Part shown: positions 38,401 to 45,863 of the stretch, one piece after another
How positions within the stretch are numbered: the stretch's first letter is position 1
How the letters are laid out: every line of letters begins with the position of its first letter
Assembly (NCBI GenBank): GCA_030248225.1
Contig: JASANE010012179.1
Coordinates: 1 to 64,000, forward strand
Direction of reading: 5' to 3'
DNA: 64,000 nt
From: Trileptium ribeirensis
Taxonomy: Eukaryota > Nematoda > Enoplea > Enoplida > Thoracostomopsidae
Translations under genes and position numbers: made by a program
The notes under the pieces: generated by a model
What the model saw: the letters and a program-made list of their open reading frames with translations, nothing else
Told to the model about the DNA's origin: nothing
Database searches by the model: none

Positions 38401-38930
38401 AATGCAGAGCTTTTTATGAAAACCATTAAAATTGGTTATAAATAGTCTCAGAATCGCTGTAATACAGTCCCTATTGAGGTTACAAGCAACATCACGCGAC
38501 TTTTTATCTCATTCAATCGAATTATAAACTTCAGAAATTAAATTTTAGAAATATGGTAATGTGTTATACTCGCTGGGGTGTTTTGCGGGGGTGGGGGATG
38601 GGGAATGTGGCTCAAAAATCTAATACTCAAGGCCATACTATCTCCTTTTCGGATAAGCCCACTGTATGTTAAGAAACCGGTTGAAAATATTATTTGCTTA
38701 CGGTTTCTTGCTGCATATAGTGTCATTGGCTTGAGTCCGGAAAACTCTATATTACACTCGTAATGTCATCCTTCCTTTTATGAACCATAAATTATTATTC
38801 CGCAGTTTCATCATGTAAATTGAGAAAAACTTATGATTCTATTCTATCAACATTTTAATTTTAGGTTAACCAATGCCATATCGGAACAGCGAAGAAGAAA
38901 GTGAAATCGGTTTCATCATCATCCTGCTAA
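2295..38930 (+). CDS. KIFC1: Kinesin-14 (KIFC1/HSET/ncd type) motor gene, 5'-partial, 8 exons
   Basis: Minus-end-directed microtubule motor of the spindle and cytoplasm. Exons 2295-2420, 3613-3726, 5824-6009, 10315-10470, 28418-28556, 33956-34095, 35824-35973 and 38865-38930 join to 1077 nt: 358 codons and a stop, with no frameshift. Counting from the first visible residue, the protein has the neck-motor junction [11 protein letters not shown] (1-11), P-loop GQTGSGKT (94-101), switch I NERSSRSH (214-221), switch II DLAGSE (247-252), the [10 protein letters not shown] block in exon 7 and a basic/serine tail ending VSSSSC. The GNIRV start directly before the motor and the [11 protein letters not shown] end are the C-terminal-kinesin layout, closest from memory to KIFC1. 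All introns are phase 0 except intron 5 (phase 1). The ~300-residue tail and stalk usual for the family are missing from the window. Odd: Cys replaces the usual Arg after DLAGSE. Kinesin-14 is certain; KIFC1 versus another kinesin-14 subgroup is less so. Confidence 0.92.
2421..3612 (+). other. Kinesin intron (1.2 kb), no recognisable repeat
   Basis: AT-rich intron with a normal donor (gtatgt) and acceptor (tattttag). A 106-codon open frame at 3172-3492 has no family signature and crosses low-complexity G-rich sequence; I treat it as chance. Confidence 0.7.
3613..3726 (+). CDS. KIFC1: Kinesin exon b ([20 protein letters not shown])
   Basis: 38 codons, phase 0. It encodes the FxFDRVF segment and the following helix ([10 protein letters not shown]) that precedes the P-loop strand in all kinesins. 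The donor is CAG|gtagta and the acceptor tattttag. Confidence 0.9.
3727..5823 (+). other. Kinesin intron (2.1 kb) with a remnant of interspersed repeat R1
   Basis: About 3796-4090 carries 'gtctgtgtgtgtctgtcgc', a 'cggttgggcggattttgatg' block and 'gctcattcgaaccg'. This is distantly similar to repeat R1, found at 33006, 36041 and 59443. The remainder (4100-5823) is AT-rich with no identified element. Confidence 0.45.
5824..6009 (+). CDS. KIFC1: Kinesin exon c (P-loop GQTGSGKT)
   Basis: 62 codons, phase 0. It contains the ATP-binding strand [20 protein letters not shown] and the GMIPLAL helix start. The acceptor ctgtag and donor AAG|gtgagt are both strong. The P-loop residues GxxxxGKT are intact, so nucleotide binding should be kept. 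Confidence 0.95.
6960..7147 (-). mobile_element. tRNA-derived SINE, minus strand
   Basis: Read on the minus strand, the 5' end is tRNA-like: A box TGGCCGAGTGG (7128-7138), anticodon-loop-like CTTCATAATC, and B box GGAATTCGAATCC (7084-7096). It is followed by a body with 'ccttgagcaagggactcagc' and 'cacaattgcttc', which resembles the central core shared by several animal SINE superfamilies. The acceptor stem does not pair, because the two ends form a direct repeat GGTCGCG, so it is not a functional tRNA. The 3' limit is unresolved. Confidence 0.65.
7953..8887 (-). mobile_element. hAT-type MITE family 1, inverted copy with internal deletion
   Basis: It begins CAGGGAGTAACCGGAATCCC and ends with the inverted end 'ggtattccatg'. 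Flanking 8-bp target duplications are ATATATAT (7945-7952) and ATATATGT (8888-8895), 7 of 8 identical. Internally it aligns in reverse complement with the full copy at 59966-61141, with about 240 bp lost. CAGGG termini and 8-bp duplications are the hAT signature. It has no transposase frame. Confidence 0.82.
10043..10305. repeat. ~137-bp tandem duplication beside a splice acceptor
   Basis: Two diverged units, about 10043-10180 and 10181-10305, share 'aagataa-gttaaag', 'gatagcttac-accc', 'cggacctt' and 'gcggaaaa'. The second unit ends in the polypyrimidine tract of the exon beginning at 10315. Confidence 0.65.
10315..10470 (+). CDS. KIFC1: Kinesin exon d ([15 protein letters not shown])
   Basis: 52 codons, phase 0. 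It encodes the strand [15 protein letters not shown] and the loop [11 protein letters not shown] typical of C-terminal kinesins. The acceptor is gttttag and the donor CAG|gtaagc. Continuity with the previous exon (GWK then [12 protein letters not shown]) fits the family. Confidence 0.95.
10930..11415. repeat. Decayed tandem repeat, same family as 250-1115
   Basis: Two to three units, with anchors at about 11086 and 11252 (spacing 166 bp). They match the upstream array in order and wording ('gactctagataacca', 'gtattcagcataccg', 'acaattcttgatgccctg'). Confidence 0.7.
12076..12332 (+). pseudogene. RTE endonuclease fragment 1
   Basis: The frame reads [20 protein letters not shown], then [15 protein letters not shown] and [11 protein letters not shown]. 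This is the N-terminal half of the apurinic-type endonuclease, with the family's LQE catalytic glutamate. The sequence is cut by a MITE with an ACGTA target duplication. Confidence 0.85.
12333..12587 (-). mobile_element. MITE family 2 (CTGGCCTG termini, 5-bp TSD) inside the RTE endonuclease
   Basis: A 255-bp element with inverted ends CTGGCCTGCCCGCAG and CTGTGGACAGGCCAG-like, flanked by perfect 5-bp duplications ACGTA (12328-12332 and 12588-12592). It is the inverted relative of 27720-28115; shared blocks include 'gaacattggggtttcggcc' and 'gggggaaaatctcacgaac'. There is no coding capacity. I could not place the superfamily. Confidence 0.82.
12593..13190 (+). pseudogene. RTE endonuclease fragment 2
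   Basis: Resumes with [34 protein letters not shown] and [12 protein letters not shown] (the DxNAHxG metal-site motif), then [13 protein letters not shown] and QHRLLLVDI in shifted frames. These are the closing motifs of RTE endonucleases. At least two frameshifts and an in-frame stop are present. Confidence 0.82.
13191..14752 (+). mobile_element. hAT-type MITE family 1 ends enclosing a CR1 fragment
   Basis: The left end (13191-13264) and right end (about 14443-14752) match the two ends of the MITE at 59966-61141. Flanking octamers are CTCACACG (13183-13190) and CTCAGAAG (14753-14760), 6 of 8 identical. The ~790 bp expected between these ends is missing and is replaced by a CR1-type reverse-transcriptase fragment. 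This is either a LINE insertion with a deletion or captured cargo. Confidence 0.75.
13265..14442 (+). pseudogene. CR1/Jockey-like LINE reverse-transcriptase fragment
   Basis: Frames carry [15 protein letters not shown], then [28 protein letters not shown] (the catalytic FADD box), EKYLGIVI and [15 protein letters not shown], and near the end LWN-x-LP-like remnants. It lacks the endonuclease and N-terminal RT, as expected for a 5'-truncated LINE. Several frameshifts make it dead. It differs from the surrounding RTE, whose own RT resumes after 14753. Confidence 0.85.
14753..15867 (+). pseudogene. RTE reverse transcriptase, first half
   Basis: It starts with the linker '[16 protein letters not shown]' and '[15 protein letters not shown]', then the RT core: [39 protein letters not shown] and [12 protein letters not shown]. 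These are RTE RT motifs in the normal order. Stops and frameshifts are frequent. The frame breaks exactly at the CATT duplication, where element A begins. Confidence 0.87.
15891..16320 (+). ncRNA. Predicted structured RNA domain at the 5' end of element A
   Basis: Helices visible: GCATTACG/CGTAATGC (15891-15898 with 15910-15917); CAGGAT/ATCCTG (16043-16048 with 16057-16062); GGTC/GACC (16117-16120 with 16150-16153) enclosing CCTG/CAGG; and an H-type pseudoknot of CTAGGG/CCCTAG (16284-16289, 16300-16305) interleaved with TCCGAC/GTCGGA (16290-16295, 16315-16320). Each has a counterpart in element B, with paired substitutions in several. Whether this is transcribed is unknown. Confidence 0.55.
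18445..19065. repeat. ~165-180-bp tandem repeat inside element A
   Basis: Four diverged units start near 18456, 18637, 18808 and 18972, each with '-gtcgggtttatgattcc-' and '-gcaaaattcc-gga-g-'. Three units are open in one frame and give similar peptides (RVYx[14 protein letters not shown]). They sit in different frames with no start or context, so I treat them as repeat, not protein. Confidence 0.7.
22137..22573. repeat. Dispersed 'gcctttatggcc' motif cluster in element A
   Basis: The block 'gcgc-tttatggcc' or a close variant occurs at about 22137, 22225, 22421, 22494 and 22555, separated by AT-rich spacers of unequal length. This is a decayed tandem repeat of ~65-90-bp units, with one double-length gap. 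Confidence 0.5.
23145..23600. repeat. ~45-bp tandem array at the 3' end of element A
   Basis: About ten units contain 'aatgttg-ccatta', then '-ctgtgg-c-ggattt' and 'ggtactcgga', with periods of 36-50 bp. The central three units are nearly identical. The array is open in several frames only because the unit lacks stops. Confidence 0.8.
23623..24610 (+). pseudogene. RTE reverse transcriptase, second half and C-terminal domain
   Basis: Begins [20 protein letters not shown] (the YADD box degraded to VDD), then [67 protein letters not shown] and RRLRWYGH. These are the RT palm and C-terminal motifs of RTE LINEs. Frameshifts separate them. Continuous with 14753-15867 once element A is removed. Confidence 0.88.
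25040..25440. repeat. Interspersed repeat R2
   Basis: Shares 'caaaaaattgtcgaaata' and the terminal block 'ctagcgccctcagtggaaac' with 33410-33600 and with a short end at about 49330-49430. It has no coding sequence. Likely a non-autonomous transposon; the ends are unresolved. Confidence 0.5.
25441..27719. other. Intron sequence with nothing recognised
   Basis: AT-rich. A 'cagggttgcca' motif at 25490 resembles a hAT-type terminus, but I found no matching inverted end. No coding signature. Confidence 0.4.
27720..28115 (+). mobile_element. MITE family 2, 396-bp copy
   Basis: Inverted termini CTGGCCTGTCCACCG and (reverse complement) CTGGTCTGTCCACAG, with 5-bp flanks GATTT (27715-27719) and GATGT (28116-28120). 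It aligns in inverted orientation with 12333-12587. Internal 'cccccatgttcgtgagattt' is directly repeated. Confidence 0.78.
28418..28556 (+). CDS. KIFC1: Kinesin exon e (switch [12 protein letters not shown])
   Basis: 46 codons plus one base, leaving phase 1. It encodes the helix RAVAATKC and switch I NERSSRSH, which senses the gamma-phosphate. The acceptor is attgtag and the donor GAAG|gtattt, which is rather weak. The Gly codon is completed by the next exon. Confidence 0.95.
29159..29788 (+). mobile_element. MITE family 3 (CAGGGTGGC termini, perfect 6-bp TSD)
   Basis: 630 bp, inverted ends CAGGGTGGC and GCCACCCTG, flanked by perfect AATTTC duplications (29153-29158 and 29789-29794). It has no transposase. 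CAGGG ends suggest hAT, though 6-bp duplications are known only in some hAT subgroups. A right-end fragment of the same family is at 43433-43560. Confidence 0.82.
30135..31030 (+). mobile_element. hAT-type MITE family 1, 3'-truncated copy
   Basis: Begins CAGGGGATAACCGGAACCG and aligns with the full copy at 59966 for about 900 bp, stopping after 'ctcctgcagggttaag'. The right terminal ~280 bp is absent. An open frame at 30302-30613 lies in this element and is not a gene. Confidence 0.78.
31035..31690. repeat. Diverged ~160-175-bp tandem repeat
   Basis: Three to four units share 'aacgatggagtgattgattc' (31038, 31497, 31649), 'c-atgcatgatttt-tg' (31405, 31565) and 'aatctaatgct'. Another unit at 32880-33005 ends where repeat R1 begins. 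An R1 insertion probably split the array. Confidence 0.6.
33006..33600 (+). repeat. Interspersed repeats R1 (left part) and R2 (right part)
   Basis: 33006-33375 matches R1 ('agaacgtagtg', 'ttttcatgatcttgggctc', 'attcgaaccgg', 'gtacccttcacggaagcaa'). 33410-33600 matches R2. The two families abut here. Confidence 0.6.
33956..34095 (+). CDS. KIFC1: Kinesin exon f (switch II, DLAGSE)
   Basis: Two bases plus 46 codons. It encodes [11 protein letters not shown], the loop-12 microtubule-binding region and [12 protein letters not shown]. The acceptor is gttgcag and the donor AAG|gttagc. Cys follows DLAGSE where most kinesins have Arg, and QTEA stands where LKEA is usual. Both are in the microtubule-facing segment. 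Confidence 0.94.
34198..34470. repeat. ~26-bp minisatellite, about 10 units
   Basis: Diverged units of the type 'cgtccgcttccagacgaaatt' follow each other, with lengths 25-29 bp. The block '-gacgaaatt-' marks each unit end. It is more GC-rich than the surrounding intron. Confidence 0.78.
34670..35721 (+). mobile_element. hAT-type MITE family 1, diverged copy lacking its left end
   Basis: Aligns with 60480-61141 ('gaatgctataaataagac', 'ttatgttagccaagctta', 'cgccggaactggaat'), ending '-ggttactctttg', a decayed version of GGTTACTCCCTG. The left CAGGG end is not seen. It is more diverged than the other copies, so probably older. Confidence 0.68.
35824..35973 (+). CDS. KIFC1: Kinesin exon g ([10 protein letters not shown])
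   Basis: 50 codons, phase 0. It carries [20 protein letters not shown], then [11 protein letters not shown] and [10 protein letters not shown], the last motor helices. The acceptor is gttttag and the donor GAC|gttagt. Confidence 0.95.
36041..37260 (+). repeat. Repeat R1, longest copy, split by a MITE
   Basis: Starts 'cagaacgtagtgcag' and ends near 'cactacgttctgcaatctcg'; these ends contain an inverted 12-mer CAGAACGTAGTG, suggesting a DNA transposon about 760 bp long without the MITE. Colinear with 59443-61255, which carries a hAT MITE at a different point. No coding capacity. Confidence 0.65.
36602..37055. mobile_element. MITE family 4 (CCGGGGTTATTTTAG termini, perfect 5-bp TSD)
   Basis: 454 bp with perfect 15-bp inverted repeats CCGGGGTTATTTTAG / CTAAAATAACCCCGG, flanked by CTGTT on both sides (36597-36601 and 37056-37060). 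It contains palindromes TGACCCCTAAGGGGTCA (36655-36671) and TGACCCCTTAAGGGGTCA (36705-36722 and 36901-36918). It has no ORF, and I do not recognise the superfamily. Confidence 0.85.
38865..38930 (+). CDS. KIFC1: Kinesin terminal exon ([12 protein letters not shown]...C-stop)
   Basis: 21 codons and [14 protein letters not shown] completes the last motor helix, as in KIFC1-type proteins. A short lysine/serine tail follows, ending in Cys. The acceptor is attttag. The frame matches the previous exon. Confidence 0.92.
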   Translation, partial: VNQCHIGTAKKKVKSVSSSSC

Positions 38931-38978
38931 ATGATGGGTTATTTCAGTGGAAGCAAAACTTCAGATTGCTTTTATTTC

Positions 38979-38984
38979 AATAAA
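38979..38984 (+). promoter_or_regulatory. Polyadenylation signal AATAAA of the kinesin gene
   Basis: Canonical AATAAA 49 nt after the stop, followed within 30 nt by T/GT-rich sequence. Predicts a short 3' untranslated region of roughly 65-80 nt. Confidence 0.7.
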
Positions 38985-41900
38985 AACTTTAGTTTAGTAT
39001 CGGTATGATTTTGTGCAATGGGATAGTTGCTGTCTGTTGTATCACTGAGAATGTGAAGAAATTAGATCTCCCGCTGTTTAGCGTATTCATGCAGCATTCA
39101 AAATGGCGGACTGTTTATATTAAATATGTTGCTTTGATCACCCAGTTTCATCTAGAAAATTTGTTTCTGCTTAACGACTTATAAGATAGGCTCAACCATG
39201 GTTTCTAATATTACATAGTAATCTTCATTTACCTTGGTTTTCTGCTGAAATGTTTATATTTACGGTAAATTTTGCTGTAGCCTAATCATTCGGTTTTAAG
39301 GACCATCAGTGTGGGCCACACTGAGGCACCTATAACGTCTTTAGCTCTGCTGGTCGCTATTTTAGTGATATTGCGGTAGTCGATATTCAAGTGTTTCATC
39401 TGCAGTTTACTTACGTATGGTAATAAGCTTGTAATAATAGTTTTTGTCAAAAATTATGACTTATATAATTTACACTTTGATTAAAAGAGCATTGTCTAGA
39501 AAATTATGTTTTCGTTCTAGAGTTGGGACTTTTTATGTATTTTTGTATTAGGAACTGTCTTCATAACTACACTAGGGATATAAAATGATTATACTGCCTT
39601 AGCTTACTTGCACTGGGAAAAGTTGGGCTAATACAGTAGTAAAATTGAAGGTGATTTGGATCTGTTGTATTGCATAGCACCAATTGAGATAACGCCGTGA
39701 TATTGTGAGAAAATAAGTTAAGTCACACTGCTGTTAACATATTAACATTTATATGTGCGAAATCTTAGTAGATTTGGCAGCAACGTTTAGTTTTACTCGG
39801 CTTATTTTCTAACGGGGTCAACTACGTTGTTGGCGAGCTTTAGGAATAACTGGACCCTATTCGACCATCTGCGATTCTATGGTCGGCCATGTATCTTTAG
39901 GGGACGGACGTATTAAAAACGAACGCTTTAGAGTGCTTCGAGAACGGCATAAGTGCATTTCGCTTCCGCCCTTAAAAGTTACTTTTATCCTTATTGCCGA
40001 CTTCCTCTGCGGGAGCCCATCACTTGCCCAACACCGTAATTTTTGTTAGAAAACAAAATCTGTCAGGCGCTACCTACGGAAATTTGCTGAAAGAGTTTTG
40101 ATACCAGCAGTAAAGACTGTAGATCAACATGGTCGCTCGACAAAGTCTGTGTGTAGTGTTCTGGAATTGCGTGCAGAGCCCCTGCTAATACATAGGTGTG
40201 ACGTAAAGCGAAAGAAAGAGTATGACACTAGTGTCATCAACATGTAAATGTGGTGAACATGTTTAGATCTGTGTCGATTTGGTTTCGCAGTGTGTTTGCT
40301 TCTCATTTTCTGCACGATATGGTGTGAATCCCGACATTTCCTACCCCACTTTTAAGGTGGTGTCCAGTACAAACCAAATATTTAATTGTTAATCGAATAT
40401 TACCTCAGGTGTAATCTTGTTTGAAAAACTTAATAGCAATACACCGTAACTAACTGGTTAACCTAACAACCGTTTTATTGTAGCCAACGGTTCCCTAGGT
40501 ATGTGTAATATATATTTGAATATTGTTCATTGTACCATAGTAACGAATTGTTCGTGCTCAATACTGGTCTTTCCGAGTAACGGATTGTTCGCTAAATATT
40601 TTCTAGAGTGTACAATGCCCTGTCCACGCAATCTTGGGAACCTCCCTGGTGTTTGGTGATTCGGAATTAAAAAACTGCCATAATGTAATTTTTAATTGCG
40701 CCTTTCATAGTTTATCAATTGCCTCAATAACGTCATTTGTGAAATTTCGGAGTTGAATTTTAGAAAAATCACATTGGCTATTATGGTATTAAGAGTGGTT
40801 TTTCGTTATAGTAAAAACTTAGCACGGGAAGTTTAACCAGGTGGACCTCAAAATTGTTCGAAGATCAAAATTCTTAAATTTGGAAAGTTGTGATTTATAA
40901 ATATCTTTGACGTCATGGGATGGTGAAATGAAACTATTAGTGATATTGGCAAAACTTGGAGCAGAAATTACATATTTTAATACTACGTACGTACAAGGTC
41001 AAAAAATTTTGGTATTTAGAATGCAGCGTTCGCAGAGGCGTGTGTCTTTCACTGCATATTATGGCACATTTTTTAAAAGCGACGACAGGAACTGTCGTTT
41101 TCAGAAAAGATACTACAGGAACTGTGTCACTTTAAACTGCAACAGACACATTGTCATTTTTAGAAAAACTTGTACAGAATCTGTTTATGTGGTCATAAAC
41201 ATGCACTCTTTTGTGAATTTGTAAAGTAATGTACTGCTTGCCAGGCACCAAAATTACTACAAACACTGAAATTTAACCATTCCTAAAGCGATATTTACAC
41301 AAATGACAAATACTTCCACCTGCACATAAACCGTATTCCTGGGCGCATTGTGAGTCAATATCCTATTAATTATAAAAACATGGAATTATTCGGGTTGTAT
41401 TTATATTTTTGTGATTCTAACTGCGATTTGTAATGATCATTGCGGTTCCTTGACAGGTGGATTTTGGTTTCTACATCGTGTCGACTTTCCAACAATAATC
41501 GTTCATTTGCCATGCTGTATATAATCGTGACATTTTCAACCATGAAACCAGCTCATTTTTAGATCTGTTCATTGTGATTCGATGTGAAATTTTGGTAAAT
41601 GACAGGACTAATTTGAATCATAAGGAATGTGTTTCTCGTAAGTGGTTTTAGGTACTGCCTGTGGTTTTTCTGCGACAGTTACTGCAATGTTAATATCAAA
41701 GATTTTAACGATTAGGTTTTATGCTAAGATAAAGTTTTGCAATTCTATATATTTGCATATTGATTGTCAATGTGCAGTAAATTAATAACGTTTTCTAGTC
41801 ACTTGAGCAAATAGGCGTCAGCGTGTAATTGCTAAGTGGTCGTTAGTGCACGTGGTTCTATAGTTCGTATGCTTGTGTCATAAATGTAATTGAACACAAT

Positions 41901-42675
41901 TTTTATTCTTATTCTGTGGGTTTAATATTACGAACGTCACGGTTCTACTTCATTTTAGTAGCTTTGTTTATTTTCGATGGACGAGTAAAATTTGGCTGAT
42001 GGGCGGGACTAGGGGATTTACAGAAGTTTCCTATTTTTTCAATTAGTAAAATTATCGGAATTTTTGAGCGTAAGGTGTGAAACGTCGAAGGCTTCCAGGA
42101 CCTTACAGAATGACCTCTGTGTCATTGCGCCCCGAATACCACCCTTGCGAATTTTATATCTCGCATATATATTTGCTTGCCCATACGCTACGATATGTGC
42201 CTACGCTTTTTCCGTTGGAAATGCTCAGTGTGGATTTCATTTCTAACCCAGAAATACTGAAAGTTTGCATGGTGTGACAGTTTAAGTGAAAGTGGTTTCC
42301 AATCCACAACGTAAAGGTTTAGTGGCACTAGCAAAATTCTCTTCTGGCCAGGAAAGTATACATATATACTGGCAGGCTAGAACACAAATTGTATGTCCCA
42401 GGGAAAAAATTTAGTTTTACACATGTTTGCACGATGATATGTCTCCGAAGGAATGGGATTTACTTGATGATTTCCTGTGCCTTTTATTTTATGTAGTTCA
42501 TTTTTGCCCACATTTAATAATGTGGCGTGTAACAAAATGAGTTGACTGTTCAATAGTCACCAAACTGTGCGCATGATTGAGCAATTTTGACCTGGTGTTT
42601 TAACTTACCAGTAACTGTAAGGTTTAACATCTTTAACTTTTACCTGTTAAGAATTTTTGCGTAATTATGTACAGT
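38985..42675. other. Intergenic, nothing recognised
   Basis: 3.7 kb of AT-rich sequence downstream of the kinesin gene. Open frames here (for example 40907-41224, 105 codons) lack family motifs, splice-site support or codon bias. No SINE boxes or transposon ends were found. Confidence 0.45.
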
Positions 42676-43285
42676 TACATCTTCTCAACTTATCAGGTTC
42701 CCATCTTCTCAATTTCCCAACTTCTCTGCTTCCCATATTCTCAACTTCCAAAGTTTTCTTCAGTCCAAGTTTATGTTTTCCCGTCTTCTCAATTTTTCAA
42801 GTTCTCATCTTCCCAACTTTCCATCTTGTCAACTTCTCAAGTTACCGTCTTTCCAACTTCTCATCTGCCCATCTTCCCATCTTTTCAACTTCCCGTCTTC
42901 ACATTTTCTCAACTTCCCATCTTTTCAATTTCCCATCTTCCCAACTTTCCATTTTTCTAACTTCTCATCTTCACAACTTCCCATCTTCTCCAGTTGCAAA
43001 TTCCCATCCTCCCAATTTCCCATCATTCCAACTTTCGTCTTCTCAAGTTCCCGTCTTCCCAACTACCCGCTTTCGCAACTTCCTGTCTTGTTAACTGTCC
43101 ATCTTGTATGTTTCCAACTCACCATCTTCCCAAGTTCCCGGCTTGCCATCTTCTATTCTCCCAACTTTCCGTCTTGTCATATTTTCAACATATCATTTTA
43201 TCAACTTCCCTTATTCACAACTTTCCAACTTACAATCTTTCCAAATAGCCGTCTTTAAAACTTACAATCTTCCCAACTTGCCATT
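42676..43285. repeat. Pyrimidine-rich minisatellite, ~14-18-bp unit
   Basis: About forty imperfect copies of 'caacttcccatctt' and variants. The strand is almost free of G, so long frames stay open (up to 161 codons of Ser/Phe/Pro/Leu). These are artefacts of the repeat. Confidence 0.9.
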
Positions 43286-43432
43286 ATTTTCCCTACTTTC
43301 TATGTTCCTAGCACTCATGGATCCTTTTATATAGTTGGAAAGTGCGAATTTAGAAAACCTGGTATTTGAGAAACCGGGAATGTGGAGACAGAAGGGTATT
43401 GAAAATATGGAGAAAGTGGGAATTTTGGCCTT

Positions 43433-43560
43433 TGAAGTTTTGTATGGTTATAGAATTCATGGTTCGTAAATCTTTTTGTAACACCGAAGTTACAGCTAGT
43501 GCCTAAACCCAGAATGACCCCTAGCCCTAATTTCACCTTGTCGAAGTGACTGCCATCCTG
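43433..43560 (+). mobile_element. MITE family 3 right-end fragment
   Basis: Matches 29660-29788: 'attcatggttcgtaa', 'ccagaatgacccct' and the terminus 'ccttgtcgaagtgactgcc' ending CATCCTG. The left end is absent. Confidence 0.6.
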
Positions 43561-44935
43561 TGTCAATAGTCTATGAACGCCATATCACAGCACATACATT
43601 ATTATGATGACACAGATGGAGACCACGCAGTAAAGGTAACTTACCTTCTTGATTTGTGGTTCAGTGGATCAGCCATCGCCGCAAAGCGATGCACCAGGCG
43701 ATCGACACGTGCCCGAAATATTGAGGTATCCTCAAGATGATATCAGAGGACCGCGGGTTTGAAATATCCGATTGACCATGGTTCACGAAGAACTTTCCTC
43801 GATCAACCAATCCCGACGAACCCCAAAATCGATCGACTCACTATTCCCGACCCGTCGTGCCCTTATGACCGGGTTTCCTGTTGATCGTCACGGCGATTAT
43901 ATTCGTGACTGTTTTGAAGTCGACAACCAACAGGATAATCGAGTGGTTAAAACACATATCTCACGGAAATTTGAACTTGGTAATGTAGAATCGAAACTCA
44001 GCTAGGGAAATTACATGATACACGATCAACTTAACGTTGTCTATGATGGCTACAACACCAATGAAGGGAAAATTGAATCACATGTAAATACTGTGACTAT
44101 GATCGCATCGTAAACTTGCAAGTTTCGTACGTATAAAAAGCATCGTATATATTGCAATATTAGGCGTTAAAACGTTTTTGAAATTAGTTCCAGCTTTCTT
44201 AGAAGCTTCGTAAATATTCGGTGGTGTTTAGGATGCCATACGAAATACAGCTTCCAAATAGGTAATGCTGTTATGCACATTACATCAGTAATATTGTCAC
44301 GCAGGCTGTGAGTCTTAAAAATTTCTACTTGATGTGCTTTTGGTAACGTACTCCGTGCGAGCTCAAATGCAGGCTGGGTGGCTGCCAAAATTTTCGCTAG
44401 AATCAAAAGGTTTTCAATTCAGTAATTTAAATTGGGAGCCCGGAAATTTGAGATAGCGGTGCGGGAAATGGGAATTTGGAGATAATGGTAAAGTAAGGAT
44501 TTAGAAATGTGAGAATTCGGAAAATAGGAATAAATGTGGAATCGGGGAGGCGGGAAAATGGAAATCTGCGGTAATCGAGTATTTGGTAAAGTGGAAATTC
44601 GGGGTAAATGGAAAACTGAGAATATGGTTGAGACAACGAAGATGGGAATTCAGGAGAAGTGGCTATTGAGGGAAGCGGGAAACCGTGAGTGTGAGTAAAC
44701 TTTAGCCTAAACCTTAAGTTAAGCCTAAGTTTAGACTATCCAGAAAAGTTAGATTAAGTAATGCTTGGAAAAATCGTGGTCCTTAGAATAAGTACAAGCT
44801 TTAGAGTACAGCCTAAGTCTCACAGCAAGCCTAAACTGTAGATTAAGCCAAACGATGTCTAAGTACATACTAAGGCTGATCCTTAAACTATACAAGCCTA
44901 AGCGTTGCGGTATAAGTCATAGGTGTCTATAGTGG
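43561..44935. repeat. Intergenic with purine-rich and 'taagcctaa' degenerate repeats
   Basis: 44440-44660 is a run of G/A-rich units like 'ggaaatgggaatttgg', echoing 43330-43440. 44696-44930 repeats 'taagcctaa' variants. 43620-44010 is more GC-balanced and open for 77 codons (43772-44005), but I do not recognise the peptide. Confidence 0.5.
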
Positions 44936-45184
44936 GTGTAATGGTCACCTCTATGAGTAGCATCTTCGCCGTTGAAGGCTCCATACCGCCCCTTCACTTT
45001 CCCCGCCGCGCCGAAATTGTAATAATTTTTACAAAAATGCATTGAAAATTATAAAAGTAAAATTGGAGAAAGTAAGGAGAAATTTGTGGCAAGCTATGTA
45101 AAGCTTAAGAAAATTTAAGCAAAGTTGTGAAAATTTTGAGTTCCGATAAATTTCTAAACTTTTAACACTCCGGCTTCCCCTATG

Positions 45185-45460
45185 CCTAATATTCACAGCG
45201 AAGTGCGCGTACGAATTGCACACCATAAGCTATTGCAGCGACCATGTTGTAAAGAAAACAATATTGTCATGGCTTATTGCAAGCATAACGGAATCTAAAA
45301 TATTGCTGTTACAACAACATTAGCTTTGATTGCACCCTCAATAGCTGAATCAAAAATATTGCCACTACAATAATATTGGCTTGTGTTGCATAACCACAGA
45401 ACGGTCGAGTTAATGTTGCATCAAAAGCAGCTAGATATTGTAGCAACAATATAATGCTCG
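45185..45460 (+). repeat. Inverted repeat, left arm
   Basis: Matches the reverse complement of 47335-47608 over ~275 bp, for example 'aaaacaatattgtcat-g' against 'atgacaatattgtttttt' and 'aatattggcttgtgttgc' against 'gcaacacaagccaatatt'. A weaker match extends outward to about 44925 and 47695 ('gtcataggtgtc'). Confidence 0.8.
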
Positions 45461-45863
45461 CTGAGTTTGATATTGGTGCCCCCTCCAGTTTGATATTGGT
45501 GCCCCTCCAGTTTGATATTGGTGCCCCCTCCAGTTTGATAGCGGTGCACCACTCCAATTTGATTAGTGGTGCCTTTTTTAGTTTGATATTGGCGCCCCTC
45601 TCTAGCTTGTTATTGGTACCCTCCAGTTTGGTATTGGTGCCTCTCCAGTTTGACATTTGTGGCCTCCTCTAGTTTGATATTGGTACCCCCCTCCAGTCCG
45701 ATATTGGTGTCCCTTTCCAGTTTAATATTGGCGTTCCCTCCAATTTTATATTGGTGCCCCATCCTGTTTGATATTACTGCCCTTTAACAACTGAAGGGTC
45801 TCCAACATCTAGCTTGAGGGAGGCAAAAATATCAAACTGGAGAGGGGCGCCAATTTCAAACTG
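45461..45863. repeat. 23-bp minisatellite with terminal inverted units
   Basis: About thirteen copies of 'agtttgatattggtgcccc-' (unit ~23-24 bp) abut the left arm of the inverted repeat. Beyond 45800, one or two units run in the opposite orientation ('atcaaactggagaggggcgc'). Confidence 0.88.

Larger units (their letters stand above)
35974..38864 (+). other. Last kinesin intron (2.9 kb)
   Basis: A repeat R1 copy (36041-37260) with an inserted MITE (36602-37055) fills the first half. 37261-38864 is AT-rich with no identified element. Confidence 0.65.

Noticed and set aside
40907..41224. 105-codon frame in intergenic sequence
   Set aside because: No motif, no splice or polyadenylation context; within chance expectation for AT-rich sequence.
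42657..43258. Open frames of 145 and 161 codons rich in Ser, Phe, Pro and Leu
   Set aside because: They translate a G-poor minisatellite; all three forward frames are open together, so they say nothing about coding.
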